Positions 26,526 to 33,600 of a stretch of DNA of 64,000 bases are shown piece by piece. The position numbers and the translations under genes are program-made. Origin of the DNA: Sva-07 sp963715285 (GTDB lineage Bacteria; Actinomycetota; Acidimicrobiia; Acidimicrobiales; Ilumatobacteraceae). Under the pieces are notes generated by a model, which worked only from the letters and a program-made list of their open reading frames with translations, made no database searches and was not told the origin of the DNA. Within the stretch, counting starts at the first letter, position 1. Each line of letters opens with the position of its first letter. Location: contig CAVQRU010000008.1 of NCBI GenBank assembly GCA_963715285.1, positions 1 through 64,000 of the forward strand. Direction: 5' to 3'.

Positions 26526-27740
26526 TCAGGTGGACTGGGTGCCGACCTTGAGTTCGCGGAAGGGGACACCGCGGTCGACTGCCGGTTCACGCGGCAGGCC
26601 GAGGACACGGTCGCCGATGATGTTGCGCTGGATCTCGTCGGTGCCGCCGGCGATGCCCGACTGGAAGCTGTTGAGCACGATGCGCTGCAACTCGGCGCCC
26701 GCCTCGTCGTCGGGGTCCCAGGCCACCGAGCCCGGCCCGGCGAACTCGAGGGCCATCTCGCGGACCCGCCAGGCGATCATCGAGCCGAACAACTTGCCCA
26801 ACGAGCCGCCGGGGCCAGGGGTCTTGCCCGCCTTGAGTTCGTCGCGGGTCTTCATCGCCACCAGCGACTTGCAGGTCTCCATCGACCAGATCTGCATCAG
26901 CTGGTCACGCACGACCGGATCATCGAGCTTGCCGCTCGACTCCGCCGCCTTGCGCAGCATCTTGAACTGCGGCTGGTTGATCTTGCCGGCGCCGGCGCCA
27001 CCGATCGCGACACGCTCGTACATCAGCATCGCCGTGGCGAGGTTCCAGCCGTTGTTGAGATCGCCGATCAGCCAGTCCTTCGGGATGCGCACGTCGGAGA
27101 AGAACACCTCGTTGAAGTGCGAGCCGCCGTCGATCTGGTGGATCGGGCGGATCTCGACGCCCGGAGCACGCATGTCGAGGATGAACATCGAGATGCCGGC
27201 GTGCTTCACCTGGTCGGGGTCGGTGCGGGCGACCACGAGGCCGTAGTCGGACTTGTGGGCGAGCGTGGTCCAGACCTTCTGGCCGTTGATCACCCATTCG
27301 TCGCCGTCGAGTTCCGCCTTGGTCTGCAGGCTGGCGACGTCGGAGCCGGCGCCCGGCTCGGAGAACATCTGGCACCACATCGTCTTGCCCGAGATGTTGT
27401 CGGCGAGGAAGCGCTCCTTCTGCTCGTGGGTGCCGTACTCGGCGAGCATCGGCATGCACATGCCGTGGCTGATGATGAACTCGCTGTCGGGCATCGGGTA
27501 GTTGCCCTTCACCTCGCGCCAGATCTTCTCGTGGGCGAGCGTGAGGCCGCCGCCGCCGTACTCCGTCGGCACCGGGAGGCCGGCGAGACCCGCCTCGGCG
27601 GCCGCAGCGAGGAACGCCTTCTGGTCGTCGAGCGTCGGGTTCTGGCCGGGAGCGAACTGCTCCATGAAGGCGACGCACTTCTGACGGAAGTCGGCGGCTT
27701 CGGCCTCCGTGAGCCCGGTGTCGGTGGCGGTGTCGGTCAT
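26526..27740 (-). CDS. Acyl-CoA dehydrogenase
   Basis: The 404-residue flavoprotein starts at the ATG ending at 27740, with GGAGG nine bases upstream. Family segments include GLPVPTEYGGGGLTLAHE, MWCQMFSEPGAGSDVASLQT (FAD contact), VINGQKVWTTLAHKSDYGL and the C-terminal GIAGGTDEIQRNIIGDRVLGL. It should introduce the alpha-beta double bond into an acyl-CoA, feeding electrons to ETF. The frame stays open upstream, but those codons are Arg/Ser-rich and antisense to the MarR gene. It is divergent from that MarR gene with shared operator sites between them. Confidence 0.92.
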   Translation of the reverse strand: MTDTATDTGLTEAEAADFRQKCVAFMEQFAPGQNPTLDDQKAFLAAAAEAGLAGLPVPTEYGGGGLTLAHEKIWREVKGNYPMPDSEFIISHGMCMPMLAEYGTHEQKERFLADNISGKTMWCQMFSEPGAGSDVASLQTKAELDGDEWVINGQKVWTTLAHKSDYGLVVARTDPDQVKHAGISMFILDMRAPGVEIRPIHQIDGGSHFNEVFFSDVRIPKDWLIGDLNNGWNLATAMLMYERVAIGGAGAGKINQPQFKMLRKAAESSGKLDDPVVRDQLMQIWSMETCKSLVAMKTRDELKAGKTPGPGGSLGKLFGSMIAWRVREMALEFAGPGSVAWDPDDEAGAELQRIVLNSFQSGIAGGTDEIQRNIIGDRVLGLPREPAVDRGVPFRELKVGTQST

Positions 27741-27785
27741 GTGGTGTCCTCCGTCTCGACGGCCGATCTCGCGGCCGTTGGGAAA

Positions 27786-27821
27786 TCTACAGTTGCAATA
27801 CTGTATGGCACCGTACAGTAT
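27786..27821. promoter_or_regulatory. Overlapping palindromes: candidate MarR operators
   Basis: Three half-sites alternate in the gap between the acyl-CoA dehydrogenase and MarR genes: TACAGT just after 27786, ACTGTA within 27800-27805 and TACAGT at 27814-27819. The pair ATACTGTA (27798-27805) and TACAGTAT (27814-27821) is perfect over 8 bp. The AT-rich dyads contrast with flanking DNA. The adjacent MarR protein probably binds here and represses both directions, releasing on an acyl-CoA ligand; this is inference from position. Confidence 0.6.
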
Positions 27822-27839
27822 GTGTCCACACCGAGCGCC

Positions 27840-28340
27840 ATGAACACTGCCAATCTCACCACCCACGAACTCGATTCGCCCCCGTGGCTCCGCGTCGAGT
27901 CGACCCTGATGTCGACGGCACGTCTGCTGCGGGTGGCCTTCGACACGCGGCTTGCCGCGCTCGACCTCAACCTCACGCAGGCCTCGTTGCTCGGGTACGT
28001 GGCGGAGTTCGGGGCGACCACGCAGACCGATCTCGCCGACCATCTCGGCATCGGCCGCGCGCAGATCGGCTCGGTGATCGATCGCCTGCAGGCTCGCGGA
28101 CTCGTCGAGCGTCAACCGAAAGCCGACGACCGGCGGGTGTGGCTGGTGGCCATCACCCCCGACGGCCAAGCGCTGGCCGACCGCGTCAACGAGGTCGACA
28201 CGGTGCTGCGAGCCGAGTTGCGCCGCGGCATCGGCCGCGAGGAGCGCCAGGCGCTCGCGTGGGTGATGACCCGCCTCCAACAGAACCTCGCCACCGCCAT
28301 CGCCACCACCCCGCCGAGTCCGTCCCGAGCCGAGCGATGA
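27840..28340 (+). CDS. MarR-family regulator next to acyl-CoA dehydrogenase
   Basis: The 166-residue protein has a MarR winged helix: LNLTQASLLGYVAEFGATTQ, TDLADHLGIGRAQIGSVIDR (recognition helix), LQARGLVERQPKADDRRVWL (wing with the conserved DDRR) and a C-terminal dimer helix. It starts at ATG 27840, 18 bases after the palindromic operator. Divergent placement with an acyl-CoA dehydrogenase and the thiolase downstream suggests control of fatty-acid or aromatic acyl-CoA breakdown. Its stop codon lies within a degenerate GATGAGCGA palindrome. Confidence 0.88.
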   Translation: MNTANLTTHELDSPPWLRVESTLMSTARLLRVAFDTRLAALDLNLTQASLLGYVAEFGATTQTDLADHLGIGRAQIGSVIDRLQARGLVERQPKADDRRVWLVAITPDGQALADRVNEVDTVLRAELRRGIGREERQALAWVMTRLQQNLATAIATTPPSPSRAER

Positions 28341-28437
28341 GCGGACGACGCCCCGGTGGCGGCCTCGCTCGTCGCGGCAACGTTCCCATCCCCAGCGATG
28401 AGCGAGACCCCCGCATGTGGTGCTTTCACTCATCGCT
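28331..28437. repeat. GATGAGCGA palindromic repeats, two adjacent copies
   Basis: Copy A at 28394-28437 has arms AGCGATGAGCGA and TCACTCATCGCT around CCCCCGCATGTGG. Copy B at 28331-28376 is degenerate, with arms GCGATGAGCG and CGCTCGTCGC. The reverse complement of the copy at 43719-43762 matches copy A over its whole length including the loop, so this is a true dispersed repeat and not only shared arms. Further copies are at 62888-62928 and 62958-63000. Confidence 0.8.
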
Positions 28438-28473
28438 CCACTCGATCTCAACCACACCAACAGGAGAACAGCA

Positions 28474-29640
28474 ATGACCGAAGCAGTGATCGTCGACGCC
28501 GTCCGCACCCCGGGCGGCAAGCGCAACGGAAAGTTGAAGGACCAGCATCCCGCCGCGCTCGCGGCCAAGGTCCTCAAGGCGCTCGAGGAGCGCAACGGGC
28601 TCGACCCCGCCATGGTCGACGACGTGATCATGGGTTGCGTGATGCAGGTCGGTGAGCAGTCGCTCAACATCGGCCGCAACGCCGTGCTGGCTGCCGGCTG
28701 GCCCGAAGAGGTCCCCTCGACCACGATCGACCGCCAGTGCGGCTCGAGCCAGCAGTCGATGCACTTCGCTGCGCAGGGCGTGATGGCCGGCGCGTACGAC
28801 GTCGTCGTCGCCGCCGGTGTCGAGGTGATGACCCGCACACCGATGGGTGCCTCGATCGTCCAGGGCATGGGCTTCCCGTTCCCACAGGAGCAGCTCGACC
28901 GCTACGCCGACACCGGTCTGCCCCCGCAGGGCATCGGCGCCGACATGATCGCCGTCGAGTACGGCCTCACCCGCGACGACCTCGACGAGTTCGGTGCCCT
29001 CAGCCAGCAGCGCGCCGCCCAGGCCCGCGACGAGGGTCGCTTCGAGAACGAGATCATCCCGATCGAGGTCGACATCGACGGCCAGACCGAGGTCGTGAAG
29101 AGCGACGAGGGCATCCGTGAGGGCACCACCGCCGAGACGCTCGCCAAGCTGAAGCCCGCCTTCAAGGAGGACGGCCTGATCACCGCCGGCAACTCCTCGC
29201 AGATCTCCGACGGCGCCTCGGCCGTGCTGATCATGAGCAAGGAGAAGGCCGAGGAGCTCGGCATGAAGCCCCGCGCCCGCTTCCACGCCTTCGCGGTGAC
29301 CGGCACCGACCCGGTGACGATGCTGAAGGGCCCGATCCCGGCGACCAAGAAGATCCTCGAGAAGACCGGCCTCACCATCGACGACATCGACCTGTTCGAG
29401 GTCAACGAGGCGTTCGCCTCGGTCGTCCTGGCGTGGCAGAAGGAGACCGGCGCCGACATGAGCAAGGTCAACGTCAACGGTGGTGCGATCGCCCTCGGTC
29501 ACCCGCTCGGCGCGTCGGGCACCAAGCTGATGGCGACGCTGCTCAACGAGCTCGAGCGCACCGGCGGCCGCTACGGCCTGCAGGTGATGTGCGAGGGCGG
29601 CGGCATGGCCAACGCCACCATCATCGAGCGCCTCGACTGA
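28474..29640 (+). CDS. Acetyl-CoA acetyltransferase (thiolase)
   Basis: The 388-residue enzyme has the thiolase catalytic residues: acylated Cys in TIDRQCGSSQQSMHFAAQG, His in GGAIALGHPLGASG and the second Cys in LQVMCEGGGMANATIIERLD. The start ATG 28474 has GGAGA seven bases upstream. It cleaves 3-ketoacyl-CoA or condenses acetyl-CoA in the cytoplasm. With the MarR regulator and acyl-CoA dehydrogenase it forms a fatty-acid catabolic block. A strong terminator follows. Confidence 0.93.
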   Translation: MTEAVIVDAVRTPGGKRNGKLKDQHPAALAAKVLKALEERNGLDPAMVDDVIMGCVMQVGEQSLNIGRNAVLAAGWPEEVPSTTIDRQCGSSQQSMHFAAQGVMAGAYDVVVAAGVEVMTRTPMGASIVQGMGFPFPQEQLDRYADTGLPPQGIGADMIAVEYGLTRDDLDEFGALSQQRAAQARDEGRFENEIIPIEVDIDGQTEVVKSDEGIREGTTAETLAKLKPAFKEDGLITAGNSSQISDGASAVLIMSKEKAEELGMKPRARFHAFAVTGTDPVTMLKGPIPATKKILEKTGLTIDDIDLFEVNEAFASVVLAWQKETGADMSKVNVNGGAIALGHPLGASGTKLMATLLNELERTGGRYGLQVMCEGGGMANATIIERLD

Positions 29641-29658
29641 CCCCAACCCTCAGAAATC

Positions 29659-29700
29659 GGCCTGGATCGTCGCGCTCGGCGCGACGATCCAGGCCTTTTT
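29659..29700 (+). terminator. Rho-independent terminator after thiolase
   Basis: The arms 29659-29675 and 29679-29695 form a perfect 17-bp GC-rich stem with a TCG loop, followed at once by TTTTT at 29696-29700. It is the clearest intrinsic terminator in the window. A 15-bp direct repeat (TTTCGGGTCGATGGG, twice) follows immediately. Confidence 0.93.
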
Positions 29701-29788
29701 CGGGTCGATGGGTTTCGGGTCGATGGGCGAGTCGCCGCGTGACCTCCGACCAGCTGACGGGAGGAGCGCGGAGGAGTACCGTCGGGGC

Positions 29789-30466
29789 ATGTCCCGGCCT
29801 GCTCCTGCGAACGTCGCCGTCGTGCGGATCAGCACCACCAGCGGCTCGGTGCGTGTCACCGCGGAGCCCGGACGGACGGACGTGTCGTCGAGCAGTACCC
29901 CCGTGTCGTCGGTCGACGAGTCGGTGACCATCGATGGCGGGAACTCCAAGGTCGACGTGCGTGTCCCGGAGGGAACCGACCTCGTGATCGGCACGATCTC
30001 CGGCAAGGTGACCGTCGACGGCAGGGTCGGCGCCGTCTCTGCGCTCACGACGTCGGGCCGGATCTCCATCGATCACGCCGCATCGGTCGATGCCCGCTCG
30101 ACCAGCGGACAGGTGGAGGTCACCCACGCCGACGGCGAGTGCCGCGTGATGTCGACGAGCGGAAGGGTGCAGGTCGGTCGCTGCGGCGCAGCGGATGCTT
30201 CGAGCGGGAGCGGTCGGATCGTGCTGGCCGATGCACACGGACCCGTGCGAGCCAACTGCACGAGCGGCAGGATCACCGTCTCGATGGCCGGTGCCCACGA
30301 CGTCGACGCCGAGACGGTGGCCGGTCGGATCGACGTCTCGCTCCCGTCCGGCGTGCGACCCCTCGTCGTGTCGTCGGCCGCGGCTGCCGCCGAGGCGGGG
30401 CAGGAGCACGACTGCAACGTCATCGCCCGGTCGGGGACCGGTCGGGTCGTCGTCTCGAATCGATGA
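29789..30466 (+). CDS. DUF4097-type beta-strand repeat protein
   Basis: The 225-residue protein is built of repeating short strands, each ending in TSGR, TSGQ or SGSG turns (LTTSGRISIDHAASVDARST, STSGRVQVGRCGAADASSGS). This is the right-handed beta-helix-like pattern of DUF4097, a family often called putative adhesin. There is no signal peptide or membrane helix, so it is probably cytoplasmic. I chose ATG 29789 (MSRPAPANVAVVRISTTSG) since the upstream codons are not family-like. It overlaps the following cyclase gene by ATGA. Confidence 0.8.
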   Translation: MSRPAPANVAVVRISTTSGSVRVTAEPGRTDVSSSSTPVSSVDESVTIDGGNSKVDVRVPEGTDLVIGTISGKVTVDGRVGAVSALTTSGRISIDHAASVDARSTSGQVEVTHADGECRVMSTSGRVQVGRCGAADASSGSGRIVLADAHGPVRANCTSGRITVSMAGAHDVDAETVAGRIDVSLPSGVRPLVVSSAAAAAEAGQEHDCNVIARSGTGRVVVSNR

Positions 30467-30993
30467 CCGACCCCCTCGCTCCGGAGTCGATGGACACCAT
30501 CTTGTTCACCGACCTCGTGGGGTTCACCGAGTACACCGACGCGTGCGGCGACGCCGCCGCGGTCTCCGTCCTCGACCAGCAGTCGACGATCGCCCGTGAT
30601 GCCCTCGCCGACGGTCGCGGGCGCCTCGTGAAGGAGATCGGCGACGGGCTCATGTTCTGGTTCCGGCACCCGGACGACGCGCTTCGTGCTGCCGTCTCCG
30701 TACTCGGCGCCGTCGAGGCCGCACGCGAGCACCGAGGCTTCCCGTTGGGGATCCGCATGGGCATGCACAGCGGCGAGGTGACCGCCCGCGGCGACGACTT
30801 CGTCGGCCAGACGGTGAACATCGCCTCGCGCGTGTCCGACCTCGCGGGTCCGGGAGAACTCGTGGTCTCGGAGGCCGTGGTCGGCTCGGTCGGGTCGGCG
30901 CACGGGCGGTTCGAGCCGGTCGGGCCCGCGAGGGTGAAGGGCGTCGCCGAGCCGATCTGGCTGCACCGACTCGTCCCGGACCGCGCCCGTTGA
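30463..30993 (+). CDS. Class III adenylate/guanylate cyclase, minimal form
   Basis: The 176-residue protein consists almost only of a class III cyclase domain. TILFTDLVGFTEYTDACGD has the first metal Asp, RLVKEIGDGLMFWFRH the second, and GQTVNIASRVSDLAGPGEL the transition-state Asn and Arg. There is no membrane anchor or sensor, so it is cytosolic and probably active as a homodimer. Its start overlaps the DUF4097 stop (ATGA at 30463-30466). Substrate choice between ATP and GTP cannot be settled from sequence. Confidence 0.88.
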   Translation: MTDPLAPESMDTILFTDLVGFTEYTDACGDAAAVSVLDQQSTIARDALADGRGRLVKEIGDGLMFWFRHPDDALRAAVSVLGAVEAAREHRGFPLGIRMGMHSGEVTARGDDFVGQTVNIASRVSDLAGPGELVVSEAVVGSVGSAHGRFEPVGPARVKGVAEPIWLHRLVPDRAR

Positions 30994-31007
30994 AGCAGAC
31001 TGCGCCG

Positions 31008-31937
31008 ATGAACCGCCGCCGCAGCATCGTCGTCGACACCGACACGGCGTCCGACGACGCGATTGCGCTCCTGTTGGCCGTGCGAGAGCCTTCGATCGAC
31101 GTTCGGGCGGTCACGGTCGTGGCCGGCAACGTGCCGCTCGACCTCGCCGTGCGCAACGCGATCGTGACGCTCGACCTCTGCGGCGGCGCCGACATTCCGC
31201 TCCACGCCGGGCGGGCGGAGCCGTTGTCGCGGCCGCTGAACACCGCGCAGTTCGTGCACGGCGCCGACGGAATGGGGGGAGCGGCACTGCCCGAGCCCGC
31301 TCGCATCGCCACCTCGCACGACGCCGTGGCGGCCCTGCTGCAGATCGCCACGGACGAGCCGGGGCAGCACGATCTGGTCACCCTCGGCCCGCTGACCAAC
31401 ATCGCCGCGGCGTTGGAGGTCGATCCCGAGTTCCTGACGAGGTTCGGCCACACCTATCTGATGGCGGGATCCCCCGACGGCGTCGGCAACGTCGATGCCC
31501 TCGGTGAGTACAACGTGTGGGCCGACCCCGAGGCCGCGACGGCGGTGTTCGCTGCGGCCGGCGAGAAGACGATGATCGGTTGGAACATCTCGCGCACGTT
31601 CGCCGTGCTCGACCACGACGAGCAGGCCCGGTTGGCCGCGGTCGGCCCGTTGGGCCGGTTCGCGATCGACATCAACGGCGACGTCGACCAGTACGCGATC
31701 GACACCGGTCTCGCAGGATTCGATCTCCCCGACCCGGTCGCGATGGCGGTGGCACTCGATCCGTCGATCGTGACCGAGGCGACCGACGAGTGGCTGGTGG
31801 TCGGGCTCGACGGCCCGACGCGCGGCTGCACGATCCCCGACCGTCGCTTCGGCCGTCCCGCCCCGACCATCCGGGTGGTCTGGGCCGTCGACGAGGCCGC
31901 CTTCAAGTCACGCCTCTTCGCCGCCTGCCGCTCCTGA
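31008..31937 (+). CDS. Inosine-uridine-preferring nucleoside hydrolase
   Basis: The 309-residue enzyme has the Ca2+-binding N-terminal motif VDTDTASDDAIALLLA (the DxDxxxDD of the family), DLVTLGPLTNIAAALEVDP and GEYNVWADPEAATAVF, typical of IUNH proteins that split ribonucleosides into base and ribose. A TTG at 30990 overlaps the cyclase stop, but ATG 31008 (MNRRRSIVV) gives the usual start just before the first strand. It should serve purine or pyrimidine salvage in the cytoplasm. Confidence 0.9.
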   Translation: MNRRRSIVVDTDTASDDAIALLLAVREPSIDVRAVTVVAGNVPLDLAVRNAIVTLDLCGGADIPLHAGRAEPLSRPLNTAQFVHGADGMGGAALPEPARIATSHDAVAALLQIATDEPGQHDLVTLGPLTNIAAALEVDPEFLTRFGHTYLMAGSPDGVGNVDALGEYNVWADPEAATAVFAAAGEKTMIGWNISRTFAVLDHDEQARLAAVGPLGRFAIDINGDVDQYAIDTGLAGFDLPDPVAMAVALDPSIVTEATDEWLVVGLDGPTRGCTIPDRRFGRPAPTIRVVWAVDEAAFKSRLFAACRS

Positions 31938-31940
31938 CGC

Positions 31941-32297
31941 CCCACCCCGTTTGCGCGCCGTTTCCGGTGGCCCGTCCCACCGGGAGTGCAACGCAAACGG
32001 GGTGGGTCGGGTGTCACCCGGCTTGTGCGACGTTTTGGGTGGCCCGTCCCACCGGGAGTGCGACGCAAACGGGGTGGGTCGGGTGTCACCCGGCTTGTGC
32101 GACGTTTTGGGTGGCCCGTCCCGCCGGAAGTGCGACGCAAACGGGGTGGGCTGGGGTGGTTGGTTTGTGCGATGTTTCCGGTGGTCCGTCCCGCCGGAAG
32201 TGCGACACAAACGGGGTGGGCTGGTGTCACCCGGTTTGTGCGACGTTTCGGGTGGTCCGTCCCACTCGAAGTGCGACGCAAACGGGGATGGGTGTGG
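31941..32297. repeat. Five tandem ~71-bp hairpin repeats
   Basis: Units start at 31949, 32021, 32093, 32163 and 32234 (spacing 72, 72, 70 and 71). Each runs GTTTGTGCGACGTTTCGGG, a GGCCCGTCCC-like centre, GAAGTGCGACGCAAAC, then GGGGTGGG and a CACCCGG linker. The ends of each unit are complementary (CACCC-GTTTG with CAAACGGGGTG); in unit 1 arms 31941-31955 and 31992-32006 are perfect over 15 bp. The array fills almost the whole 391-base gap between the nucleoside hydrolase and DsbA genes. No ORF, integrase or spacer-like unique sequence is present. Confidence 0.9.
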
Positions 32298-32328
32298 ATG
32301 GTGGGTGGTGGGTGGTGGGTGGCGCGGG

Positions 32329-32952
32329 TCAGCGGGGGAGGGGGCGATCGCCCGGCATCGGACCCTCGAATCGGGTGCGCTTCAGTTCGAAGAACGAGTC
32401 GATGTCCATCATGGTGACGAGGGCGTCCCACATCGCGATGCTCTTCTCCGTGGAGGGGATGCGCGAGATGACCGGGCCGAAGTAGCCGGTCGTCACCCCG
32501 TCGGAGTTCTCGAACGCGATGATCGGTGTCCCGACGTCGTCGCCCACGAGTTCGAGCCCCTCGTCCATGCCCGCGCGGATGACGTCGTCCCACGACTCGT
32601 CGTCGAAGGCGGCAGCGTGCGACGGGTCGAGGCCCACCGTGGCCAGGGCATCGGCGGGATCGAACGGCGACTCCTTGTCGTGGTGGATCCGGCTGCCGAA
32701 CTCCCAGTAGAGCTTGAAGACGCCATCGTTGCCGTCGGTGGTCCGCACCGACTCCATCACCCGCAACAGGCCGTGGGTGAATCGTGCACCGTCGTACCAG
32801 CCGGTTCCGGGTTCCGGCTCGTTCTTGAAGAAGAGGCTGATCGGCCGCCAGGTGATGTCGATGTCGCGGTGGGGTTGCACCTCGTCGACCACCCAGCGGG
32901 CGGTCGTCCAGCAGAAGGGGCAACCAGGGTCGACCCAGAAGTCGATCTTCAT
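32329..32952 (-). CDS. DsbA-family protein, mycothiol-dependent nitroreductase-like
   Basis: The 207-residue protein begins MKIDFWVDPGCPFCWTTARW, with the CPFC redox motif near residues 11-14. Later segments VGDDVGTPIIAF, YFGPVISRIP and FFELKRTRFEGP match those I recall in Rv2466c, a mycothiol-dependent reductase of M. tuberculosis. There is no signal peptide, so it is cytoplasmic. The match supports a mycothiol-based thiol system, as expected in Actinobacteria. Its start overlaps the stop of the VOC gene (32949-32952), indicating coupling. Confidence 0.85.
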   Translation of the reverse strand: MKIDFWVDPGCPFCWTTARWVVDEVQPHRDIDITWRPISLFFKNEPEPGTGWYDGARFTHGLLRVMESVRTTDGNDGVFKLYWEFGSRIHHDKESPFDPADALATVGLDPSHAAAFDDESWDDVIRAGMDEGLELVGDDVGTPIIAFENSDGVTTGYFGPVISRIPSTEKSIAMWDALVTMMDIDSFFELKRTRFEGPMPGDRPLPR

Positions 32953-33494
32953 GTCGTCACGTCACGTTCGTGGGGGAGGTGGTGCGAGGTGGTGTGGGAG
33001 ATTCCGATCCCGCCCGGCTCGTCGATACCGAACCGTTCGATCTCGGCGGGCAGGTCGAGTGGGCGAACCGCTGCCCGGGCCGCGAGGTCGTCAGCGGTCA
33101 GGAGCGCGGCGGGAATGATCCACACGACCTCGAACTCGAGGCCGTCGGGATCCTTGGCGTAGAGACTCTTCGTGGTGCCGTGATCGCTCGCGCCGACGAG
33201 CGCGCCACGGTCACGCAACACCACGGCGAGTCGCTGGAGCTCGCCGAGCGTGTCGACCTCCCACGCCAGGTGGTACAGCCCGACGGTCGAACGGCCGGCA
33301 TCCGAGGCCGCCGCCGTCGCGCCGATCTGGAACACGCCGAGGTCGTGGTCGTTCGTCGAGTCGGGAGCCTGGAGGAACGCGGCCCCCGGAAACGACATGA
33401 CGACCCGGAAGCCGAGCACGTCGCCGTAGAACTCCGTCGTCCGCTCGACGTCGCGGACGTAGAGCACTGCGTGGTTGAGTCGTTGAACACCCAT
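32949..33494 (-). CDS. VOC/glyoxalase-family dioxygenase-like protein
   Basis: The 181-residue protein starts MGVQRLNHAVLYVRDVERTT, followed by EFYGDVLGFRVVMSFPGA, LYHLAWEVDTLGELQRLA and SLYAKDPDGLEFEVVWIIP, the two beta-alpha-beta-beta-beta modules of the vicinal oxygen chelate fold. His8 and His in LYHLAWE plus Glu in GLEFEVVW are likely metal ligands. It may be a glyoxalase, extradiol dioxygenase or thiol-transferase; coupling to the DsbA gene suggests thiol-linked detoxification. An alternative ATG lies five codons upstream. Confidence 0.85.
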   Translation of the reverse strand: MGVQRLNHAVLYVRDVERTTEFYGDVLGFRVVMSFPGAAFLQAPDSTNDHDLGVFQIGATAAASDAGRSTVGLYHLAWEVDTLGELQRLAVVLRDRGALVGASDHGTTKSLYAKDPDGLEFEVVWIIPAALLTADDLAARAAVRPLDLPAEIERFGIDEPGGIGISHTTSHHLPHERDVTT

Positions 33495-33600
33495 CACCTT
33501 GGCCAACATGTTGCGCACGCAAATATTCCGGTCGTGTCGCCCCGGGGTCCGGGCCGAAACCCCTGATGGTCGCCGTGGGCCGCGGGGCGAGAATGTCGCC

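Noticed and set aside
27741..28868. Upstream extension of the acyl-CoA dehydrogenase frame to about 780 residues
   Set aside because: The extra codons are antisense to the MarR and thiolase genes, have Arg/Ser-rich shadow composition, and the ATG ending at 27740 has a GGAGG site and a normal family N-terminus.
31941..32297. Tandem repeat array as CRISPR or integron attC cassette array
   Set aside because: Whole units of about 71 bp are conserved, with no unique spacers, no cas genes, no integrase and no cassette ORFs between units. The unit ends do not fit the RYYYAAC/GTTRRRY core pairing.
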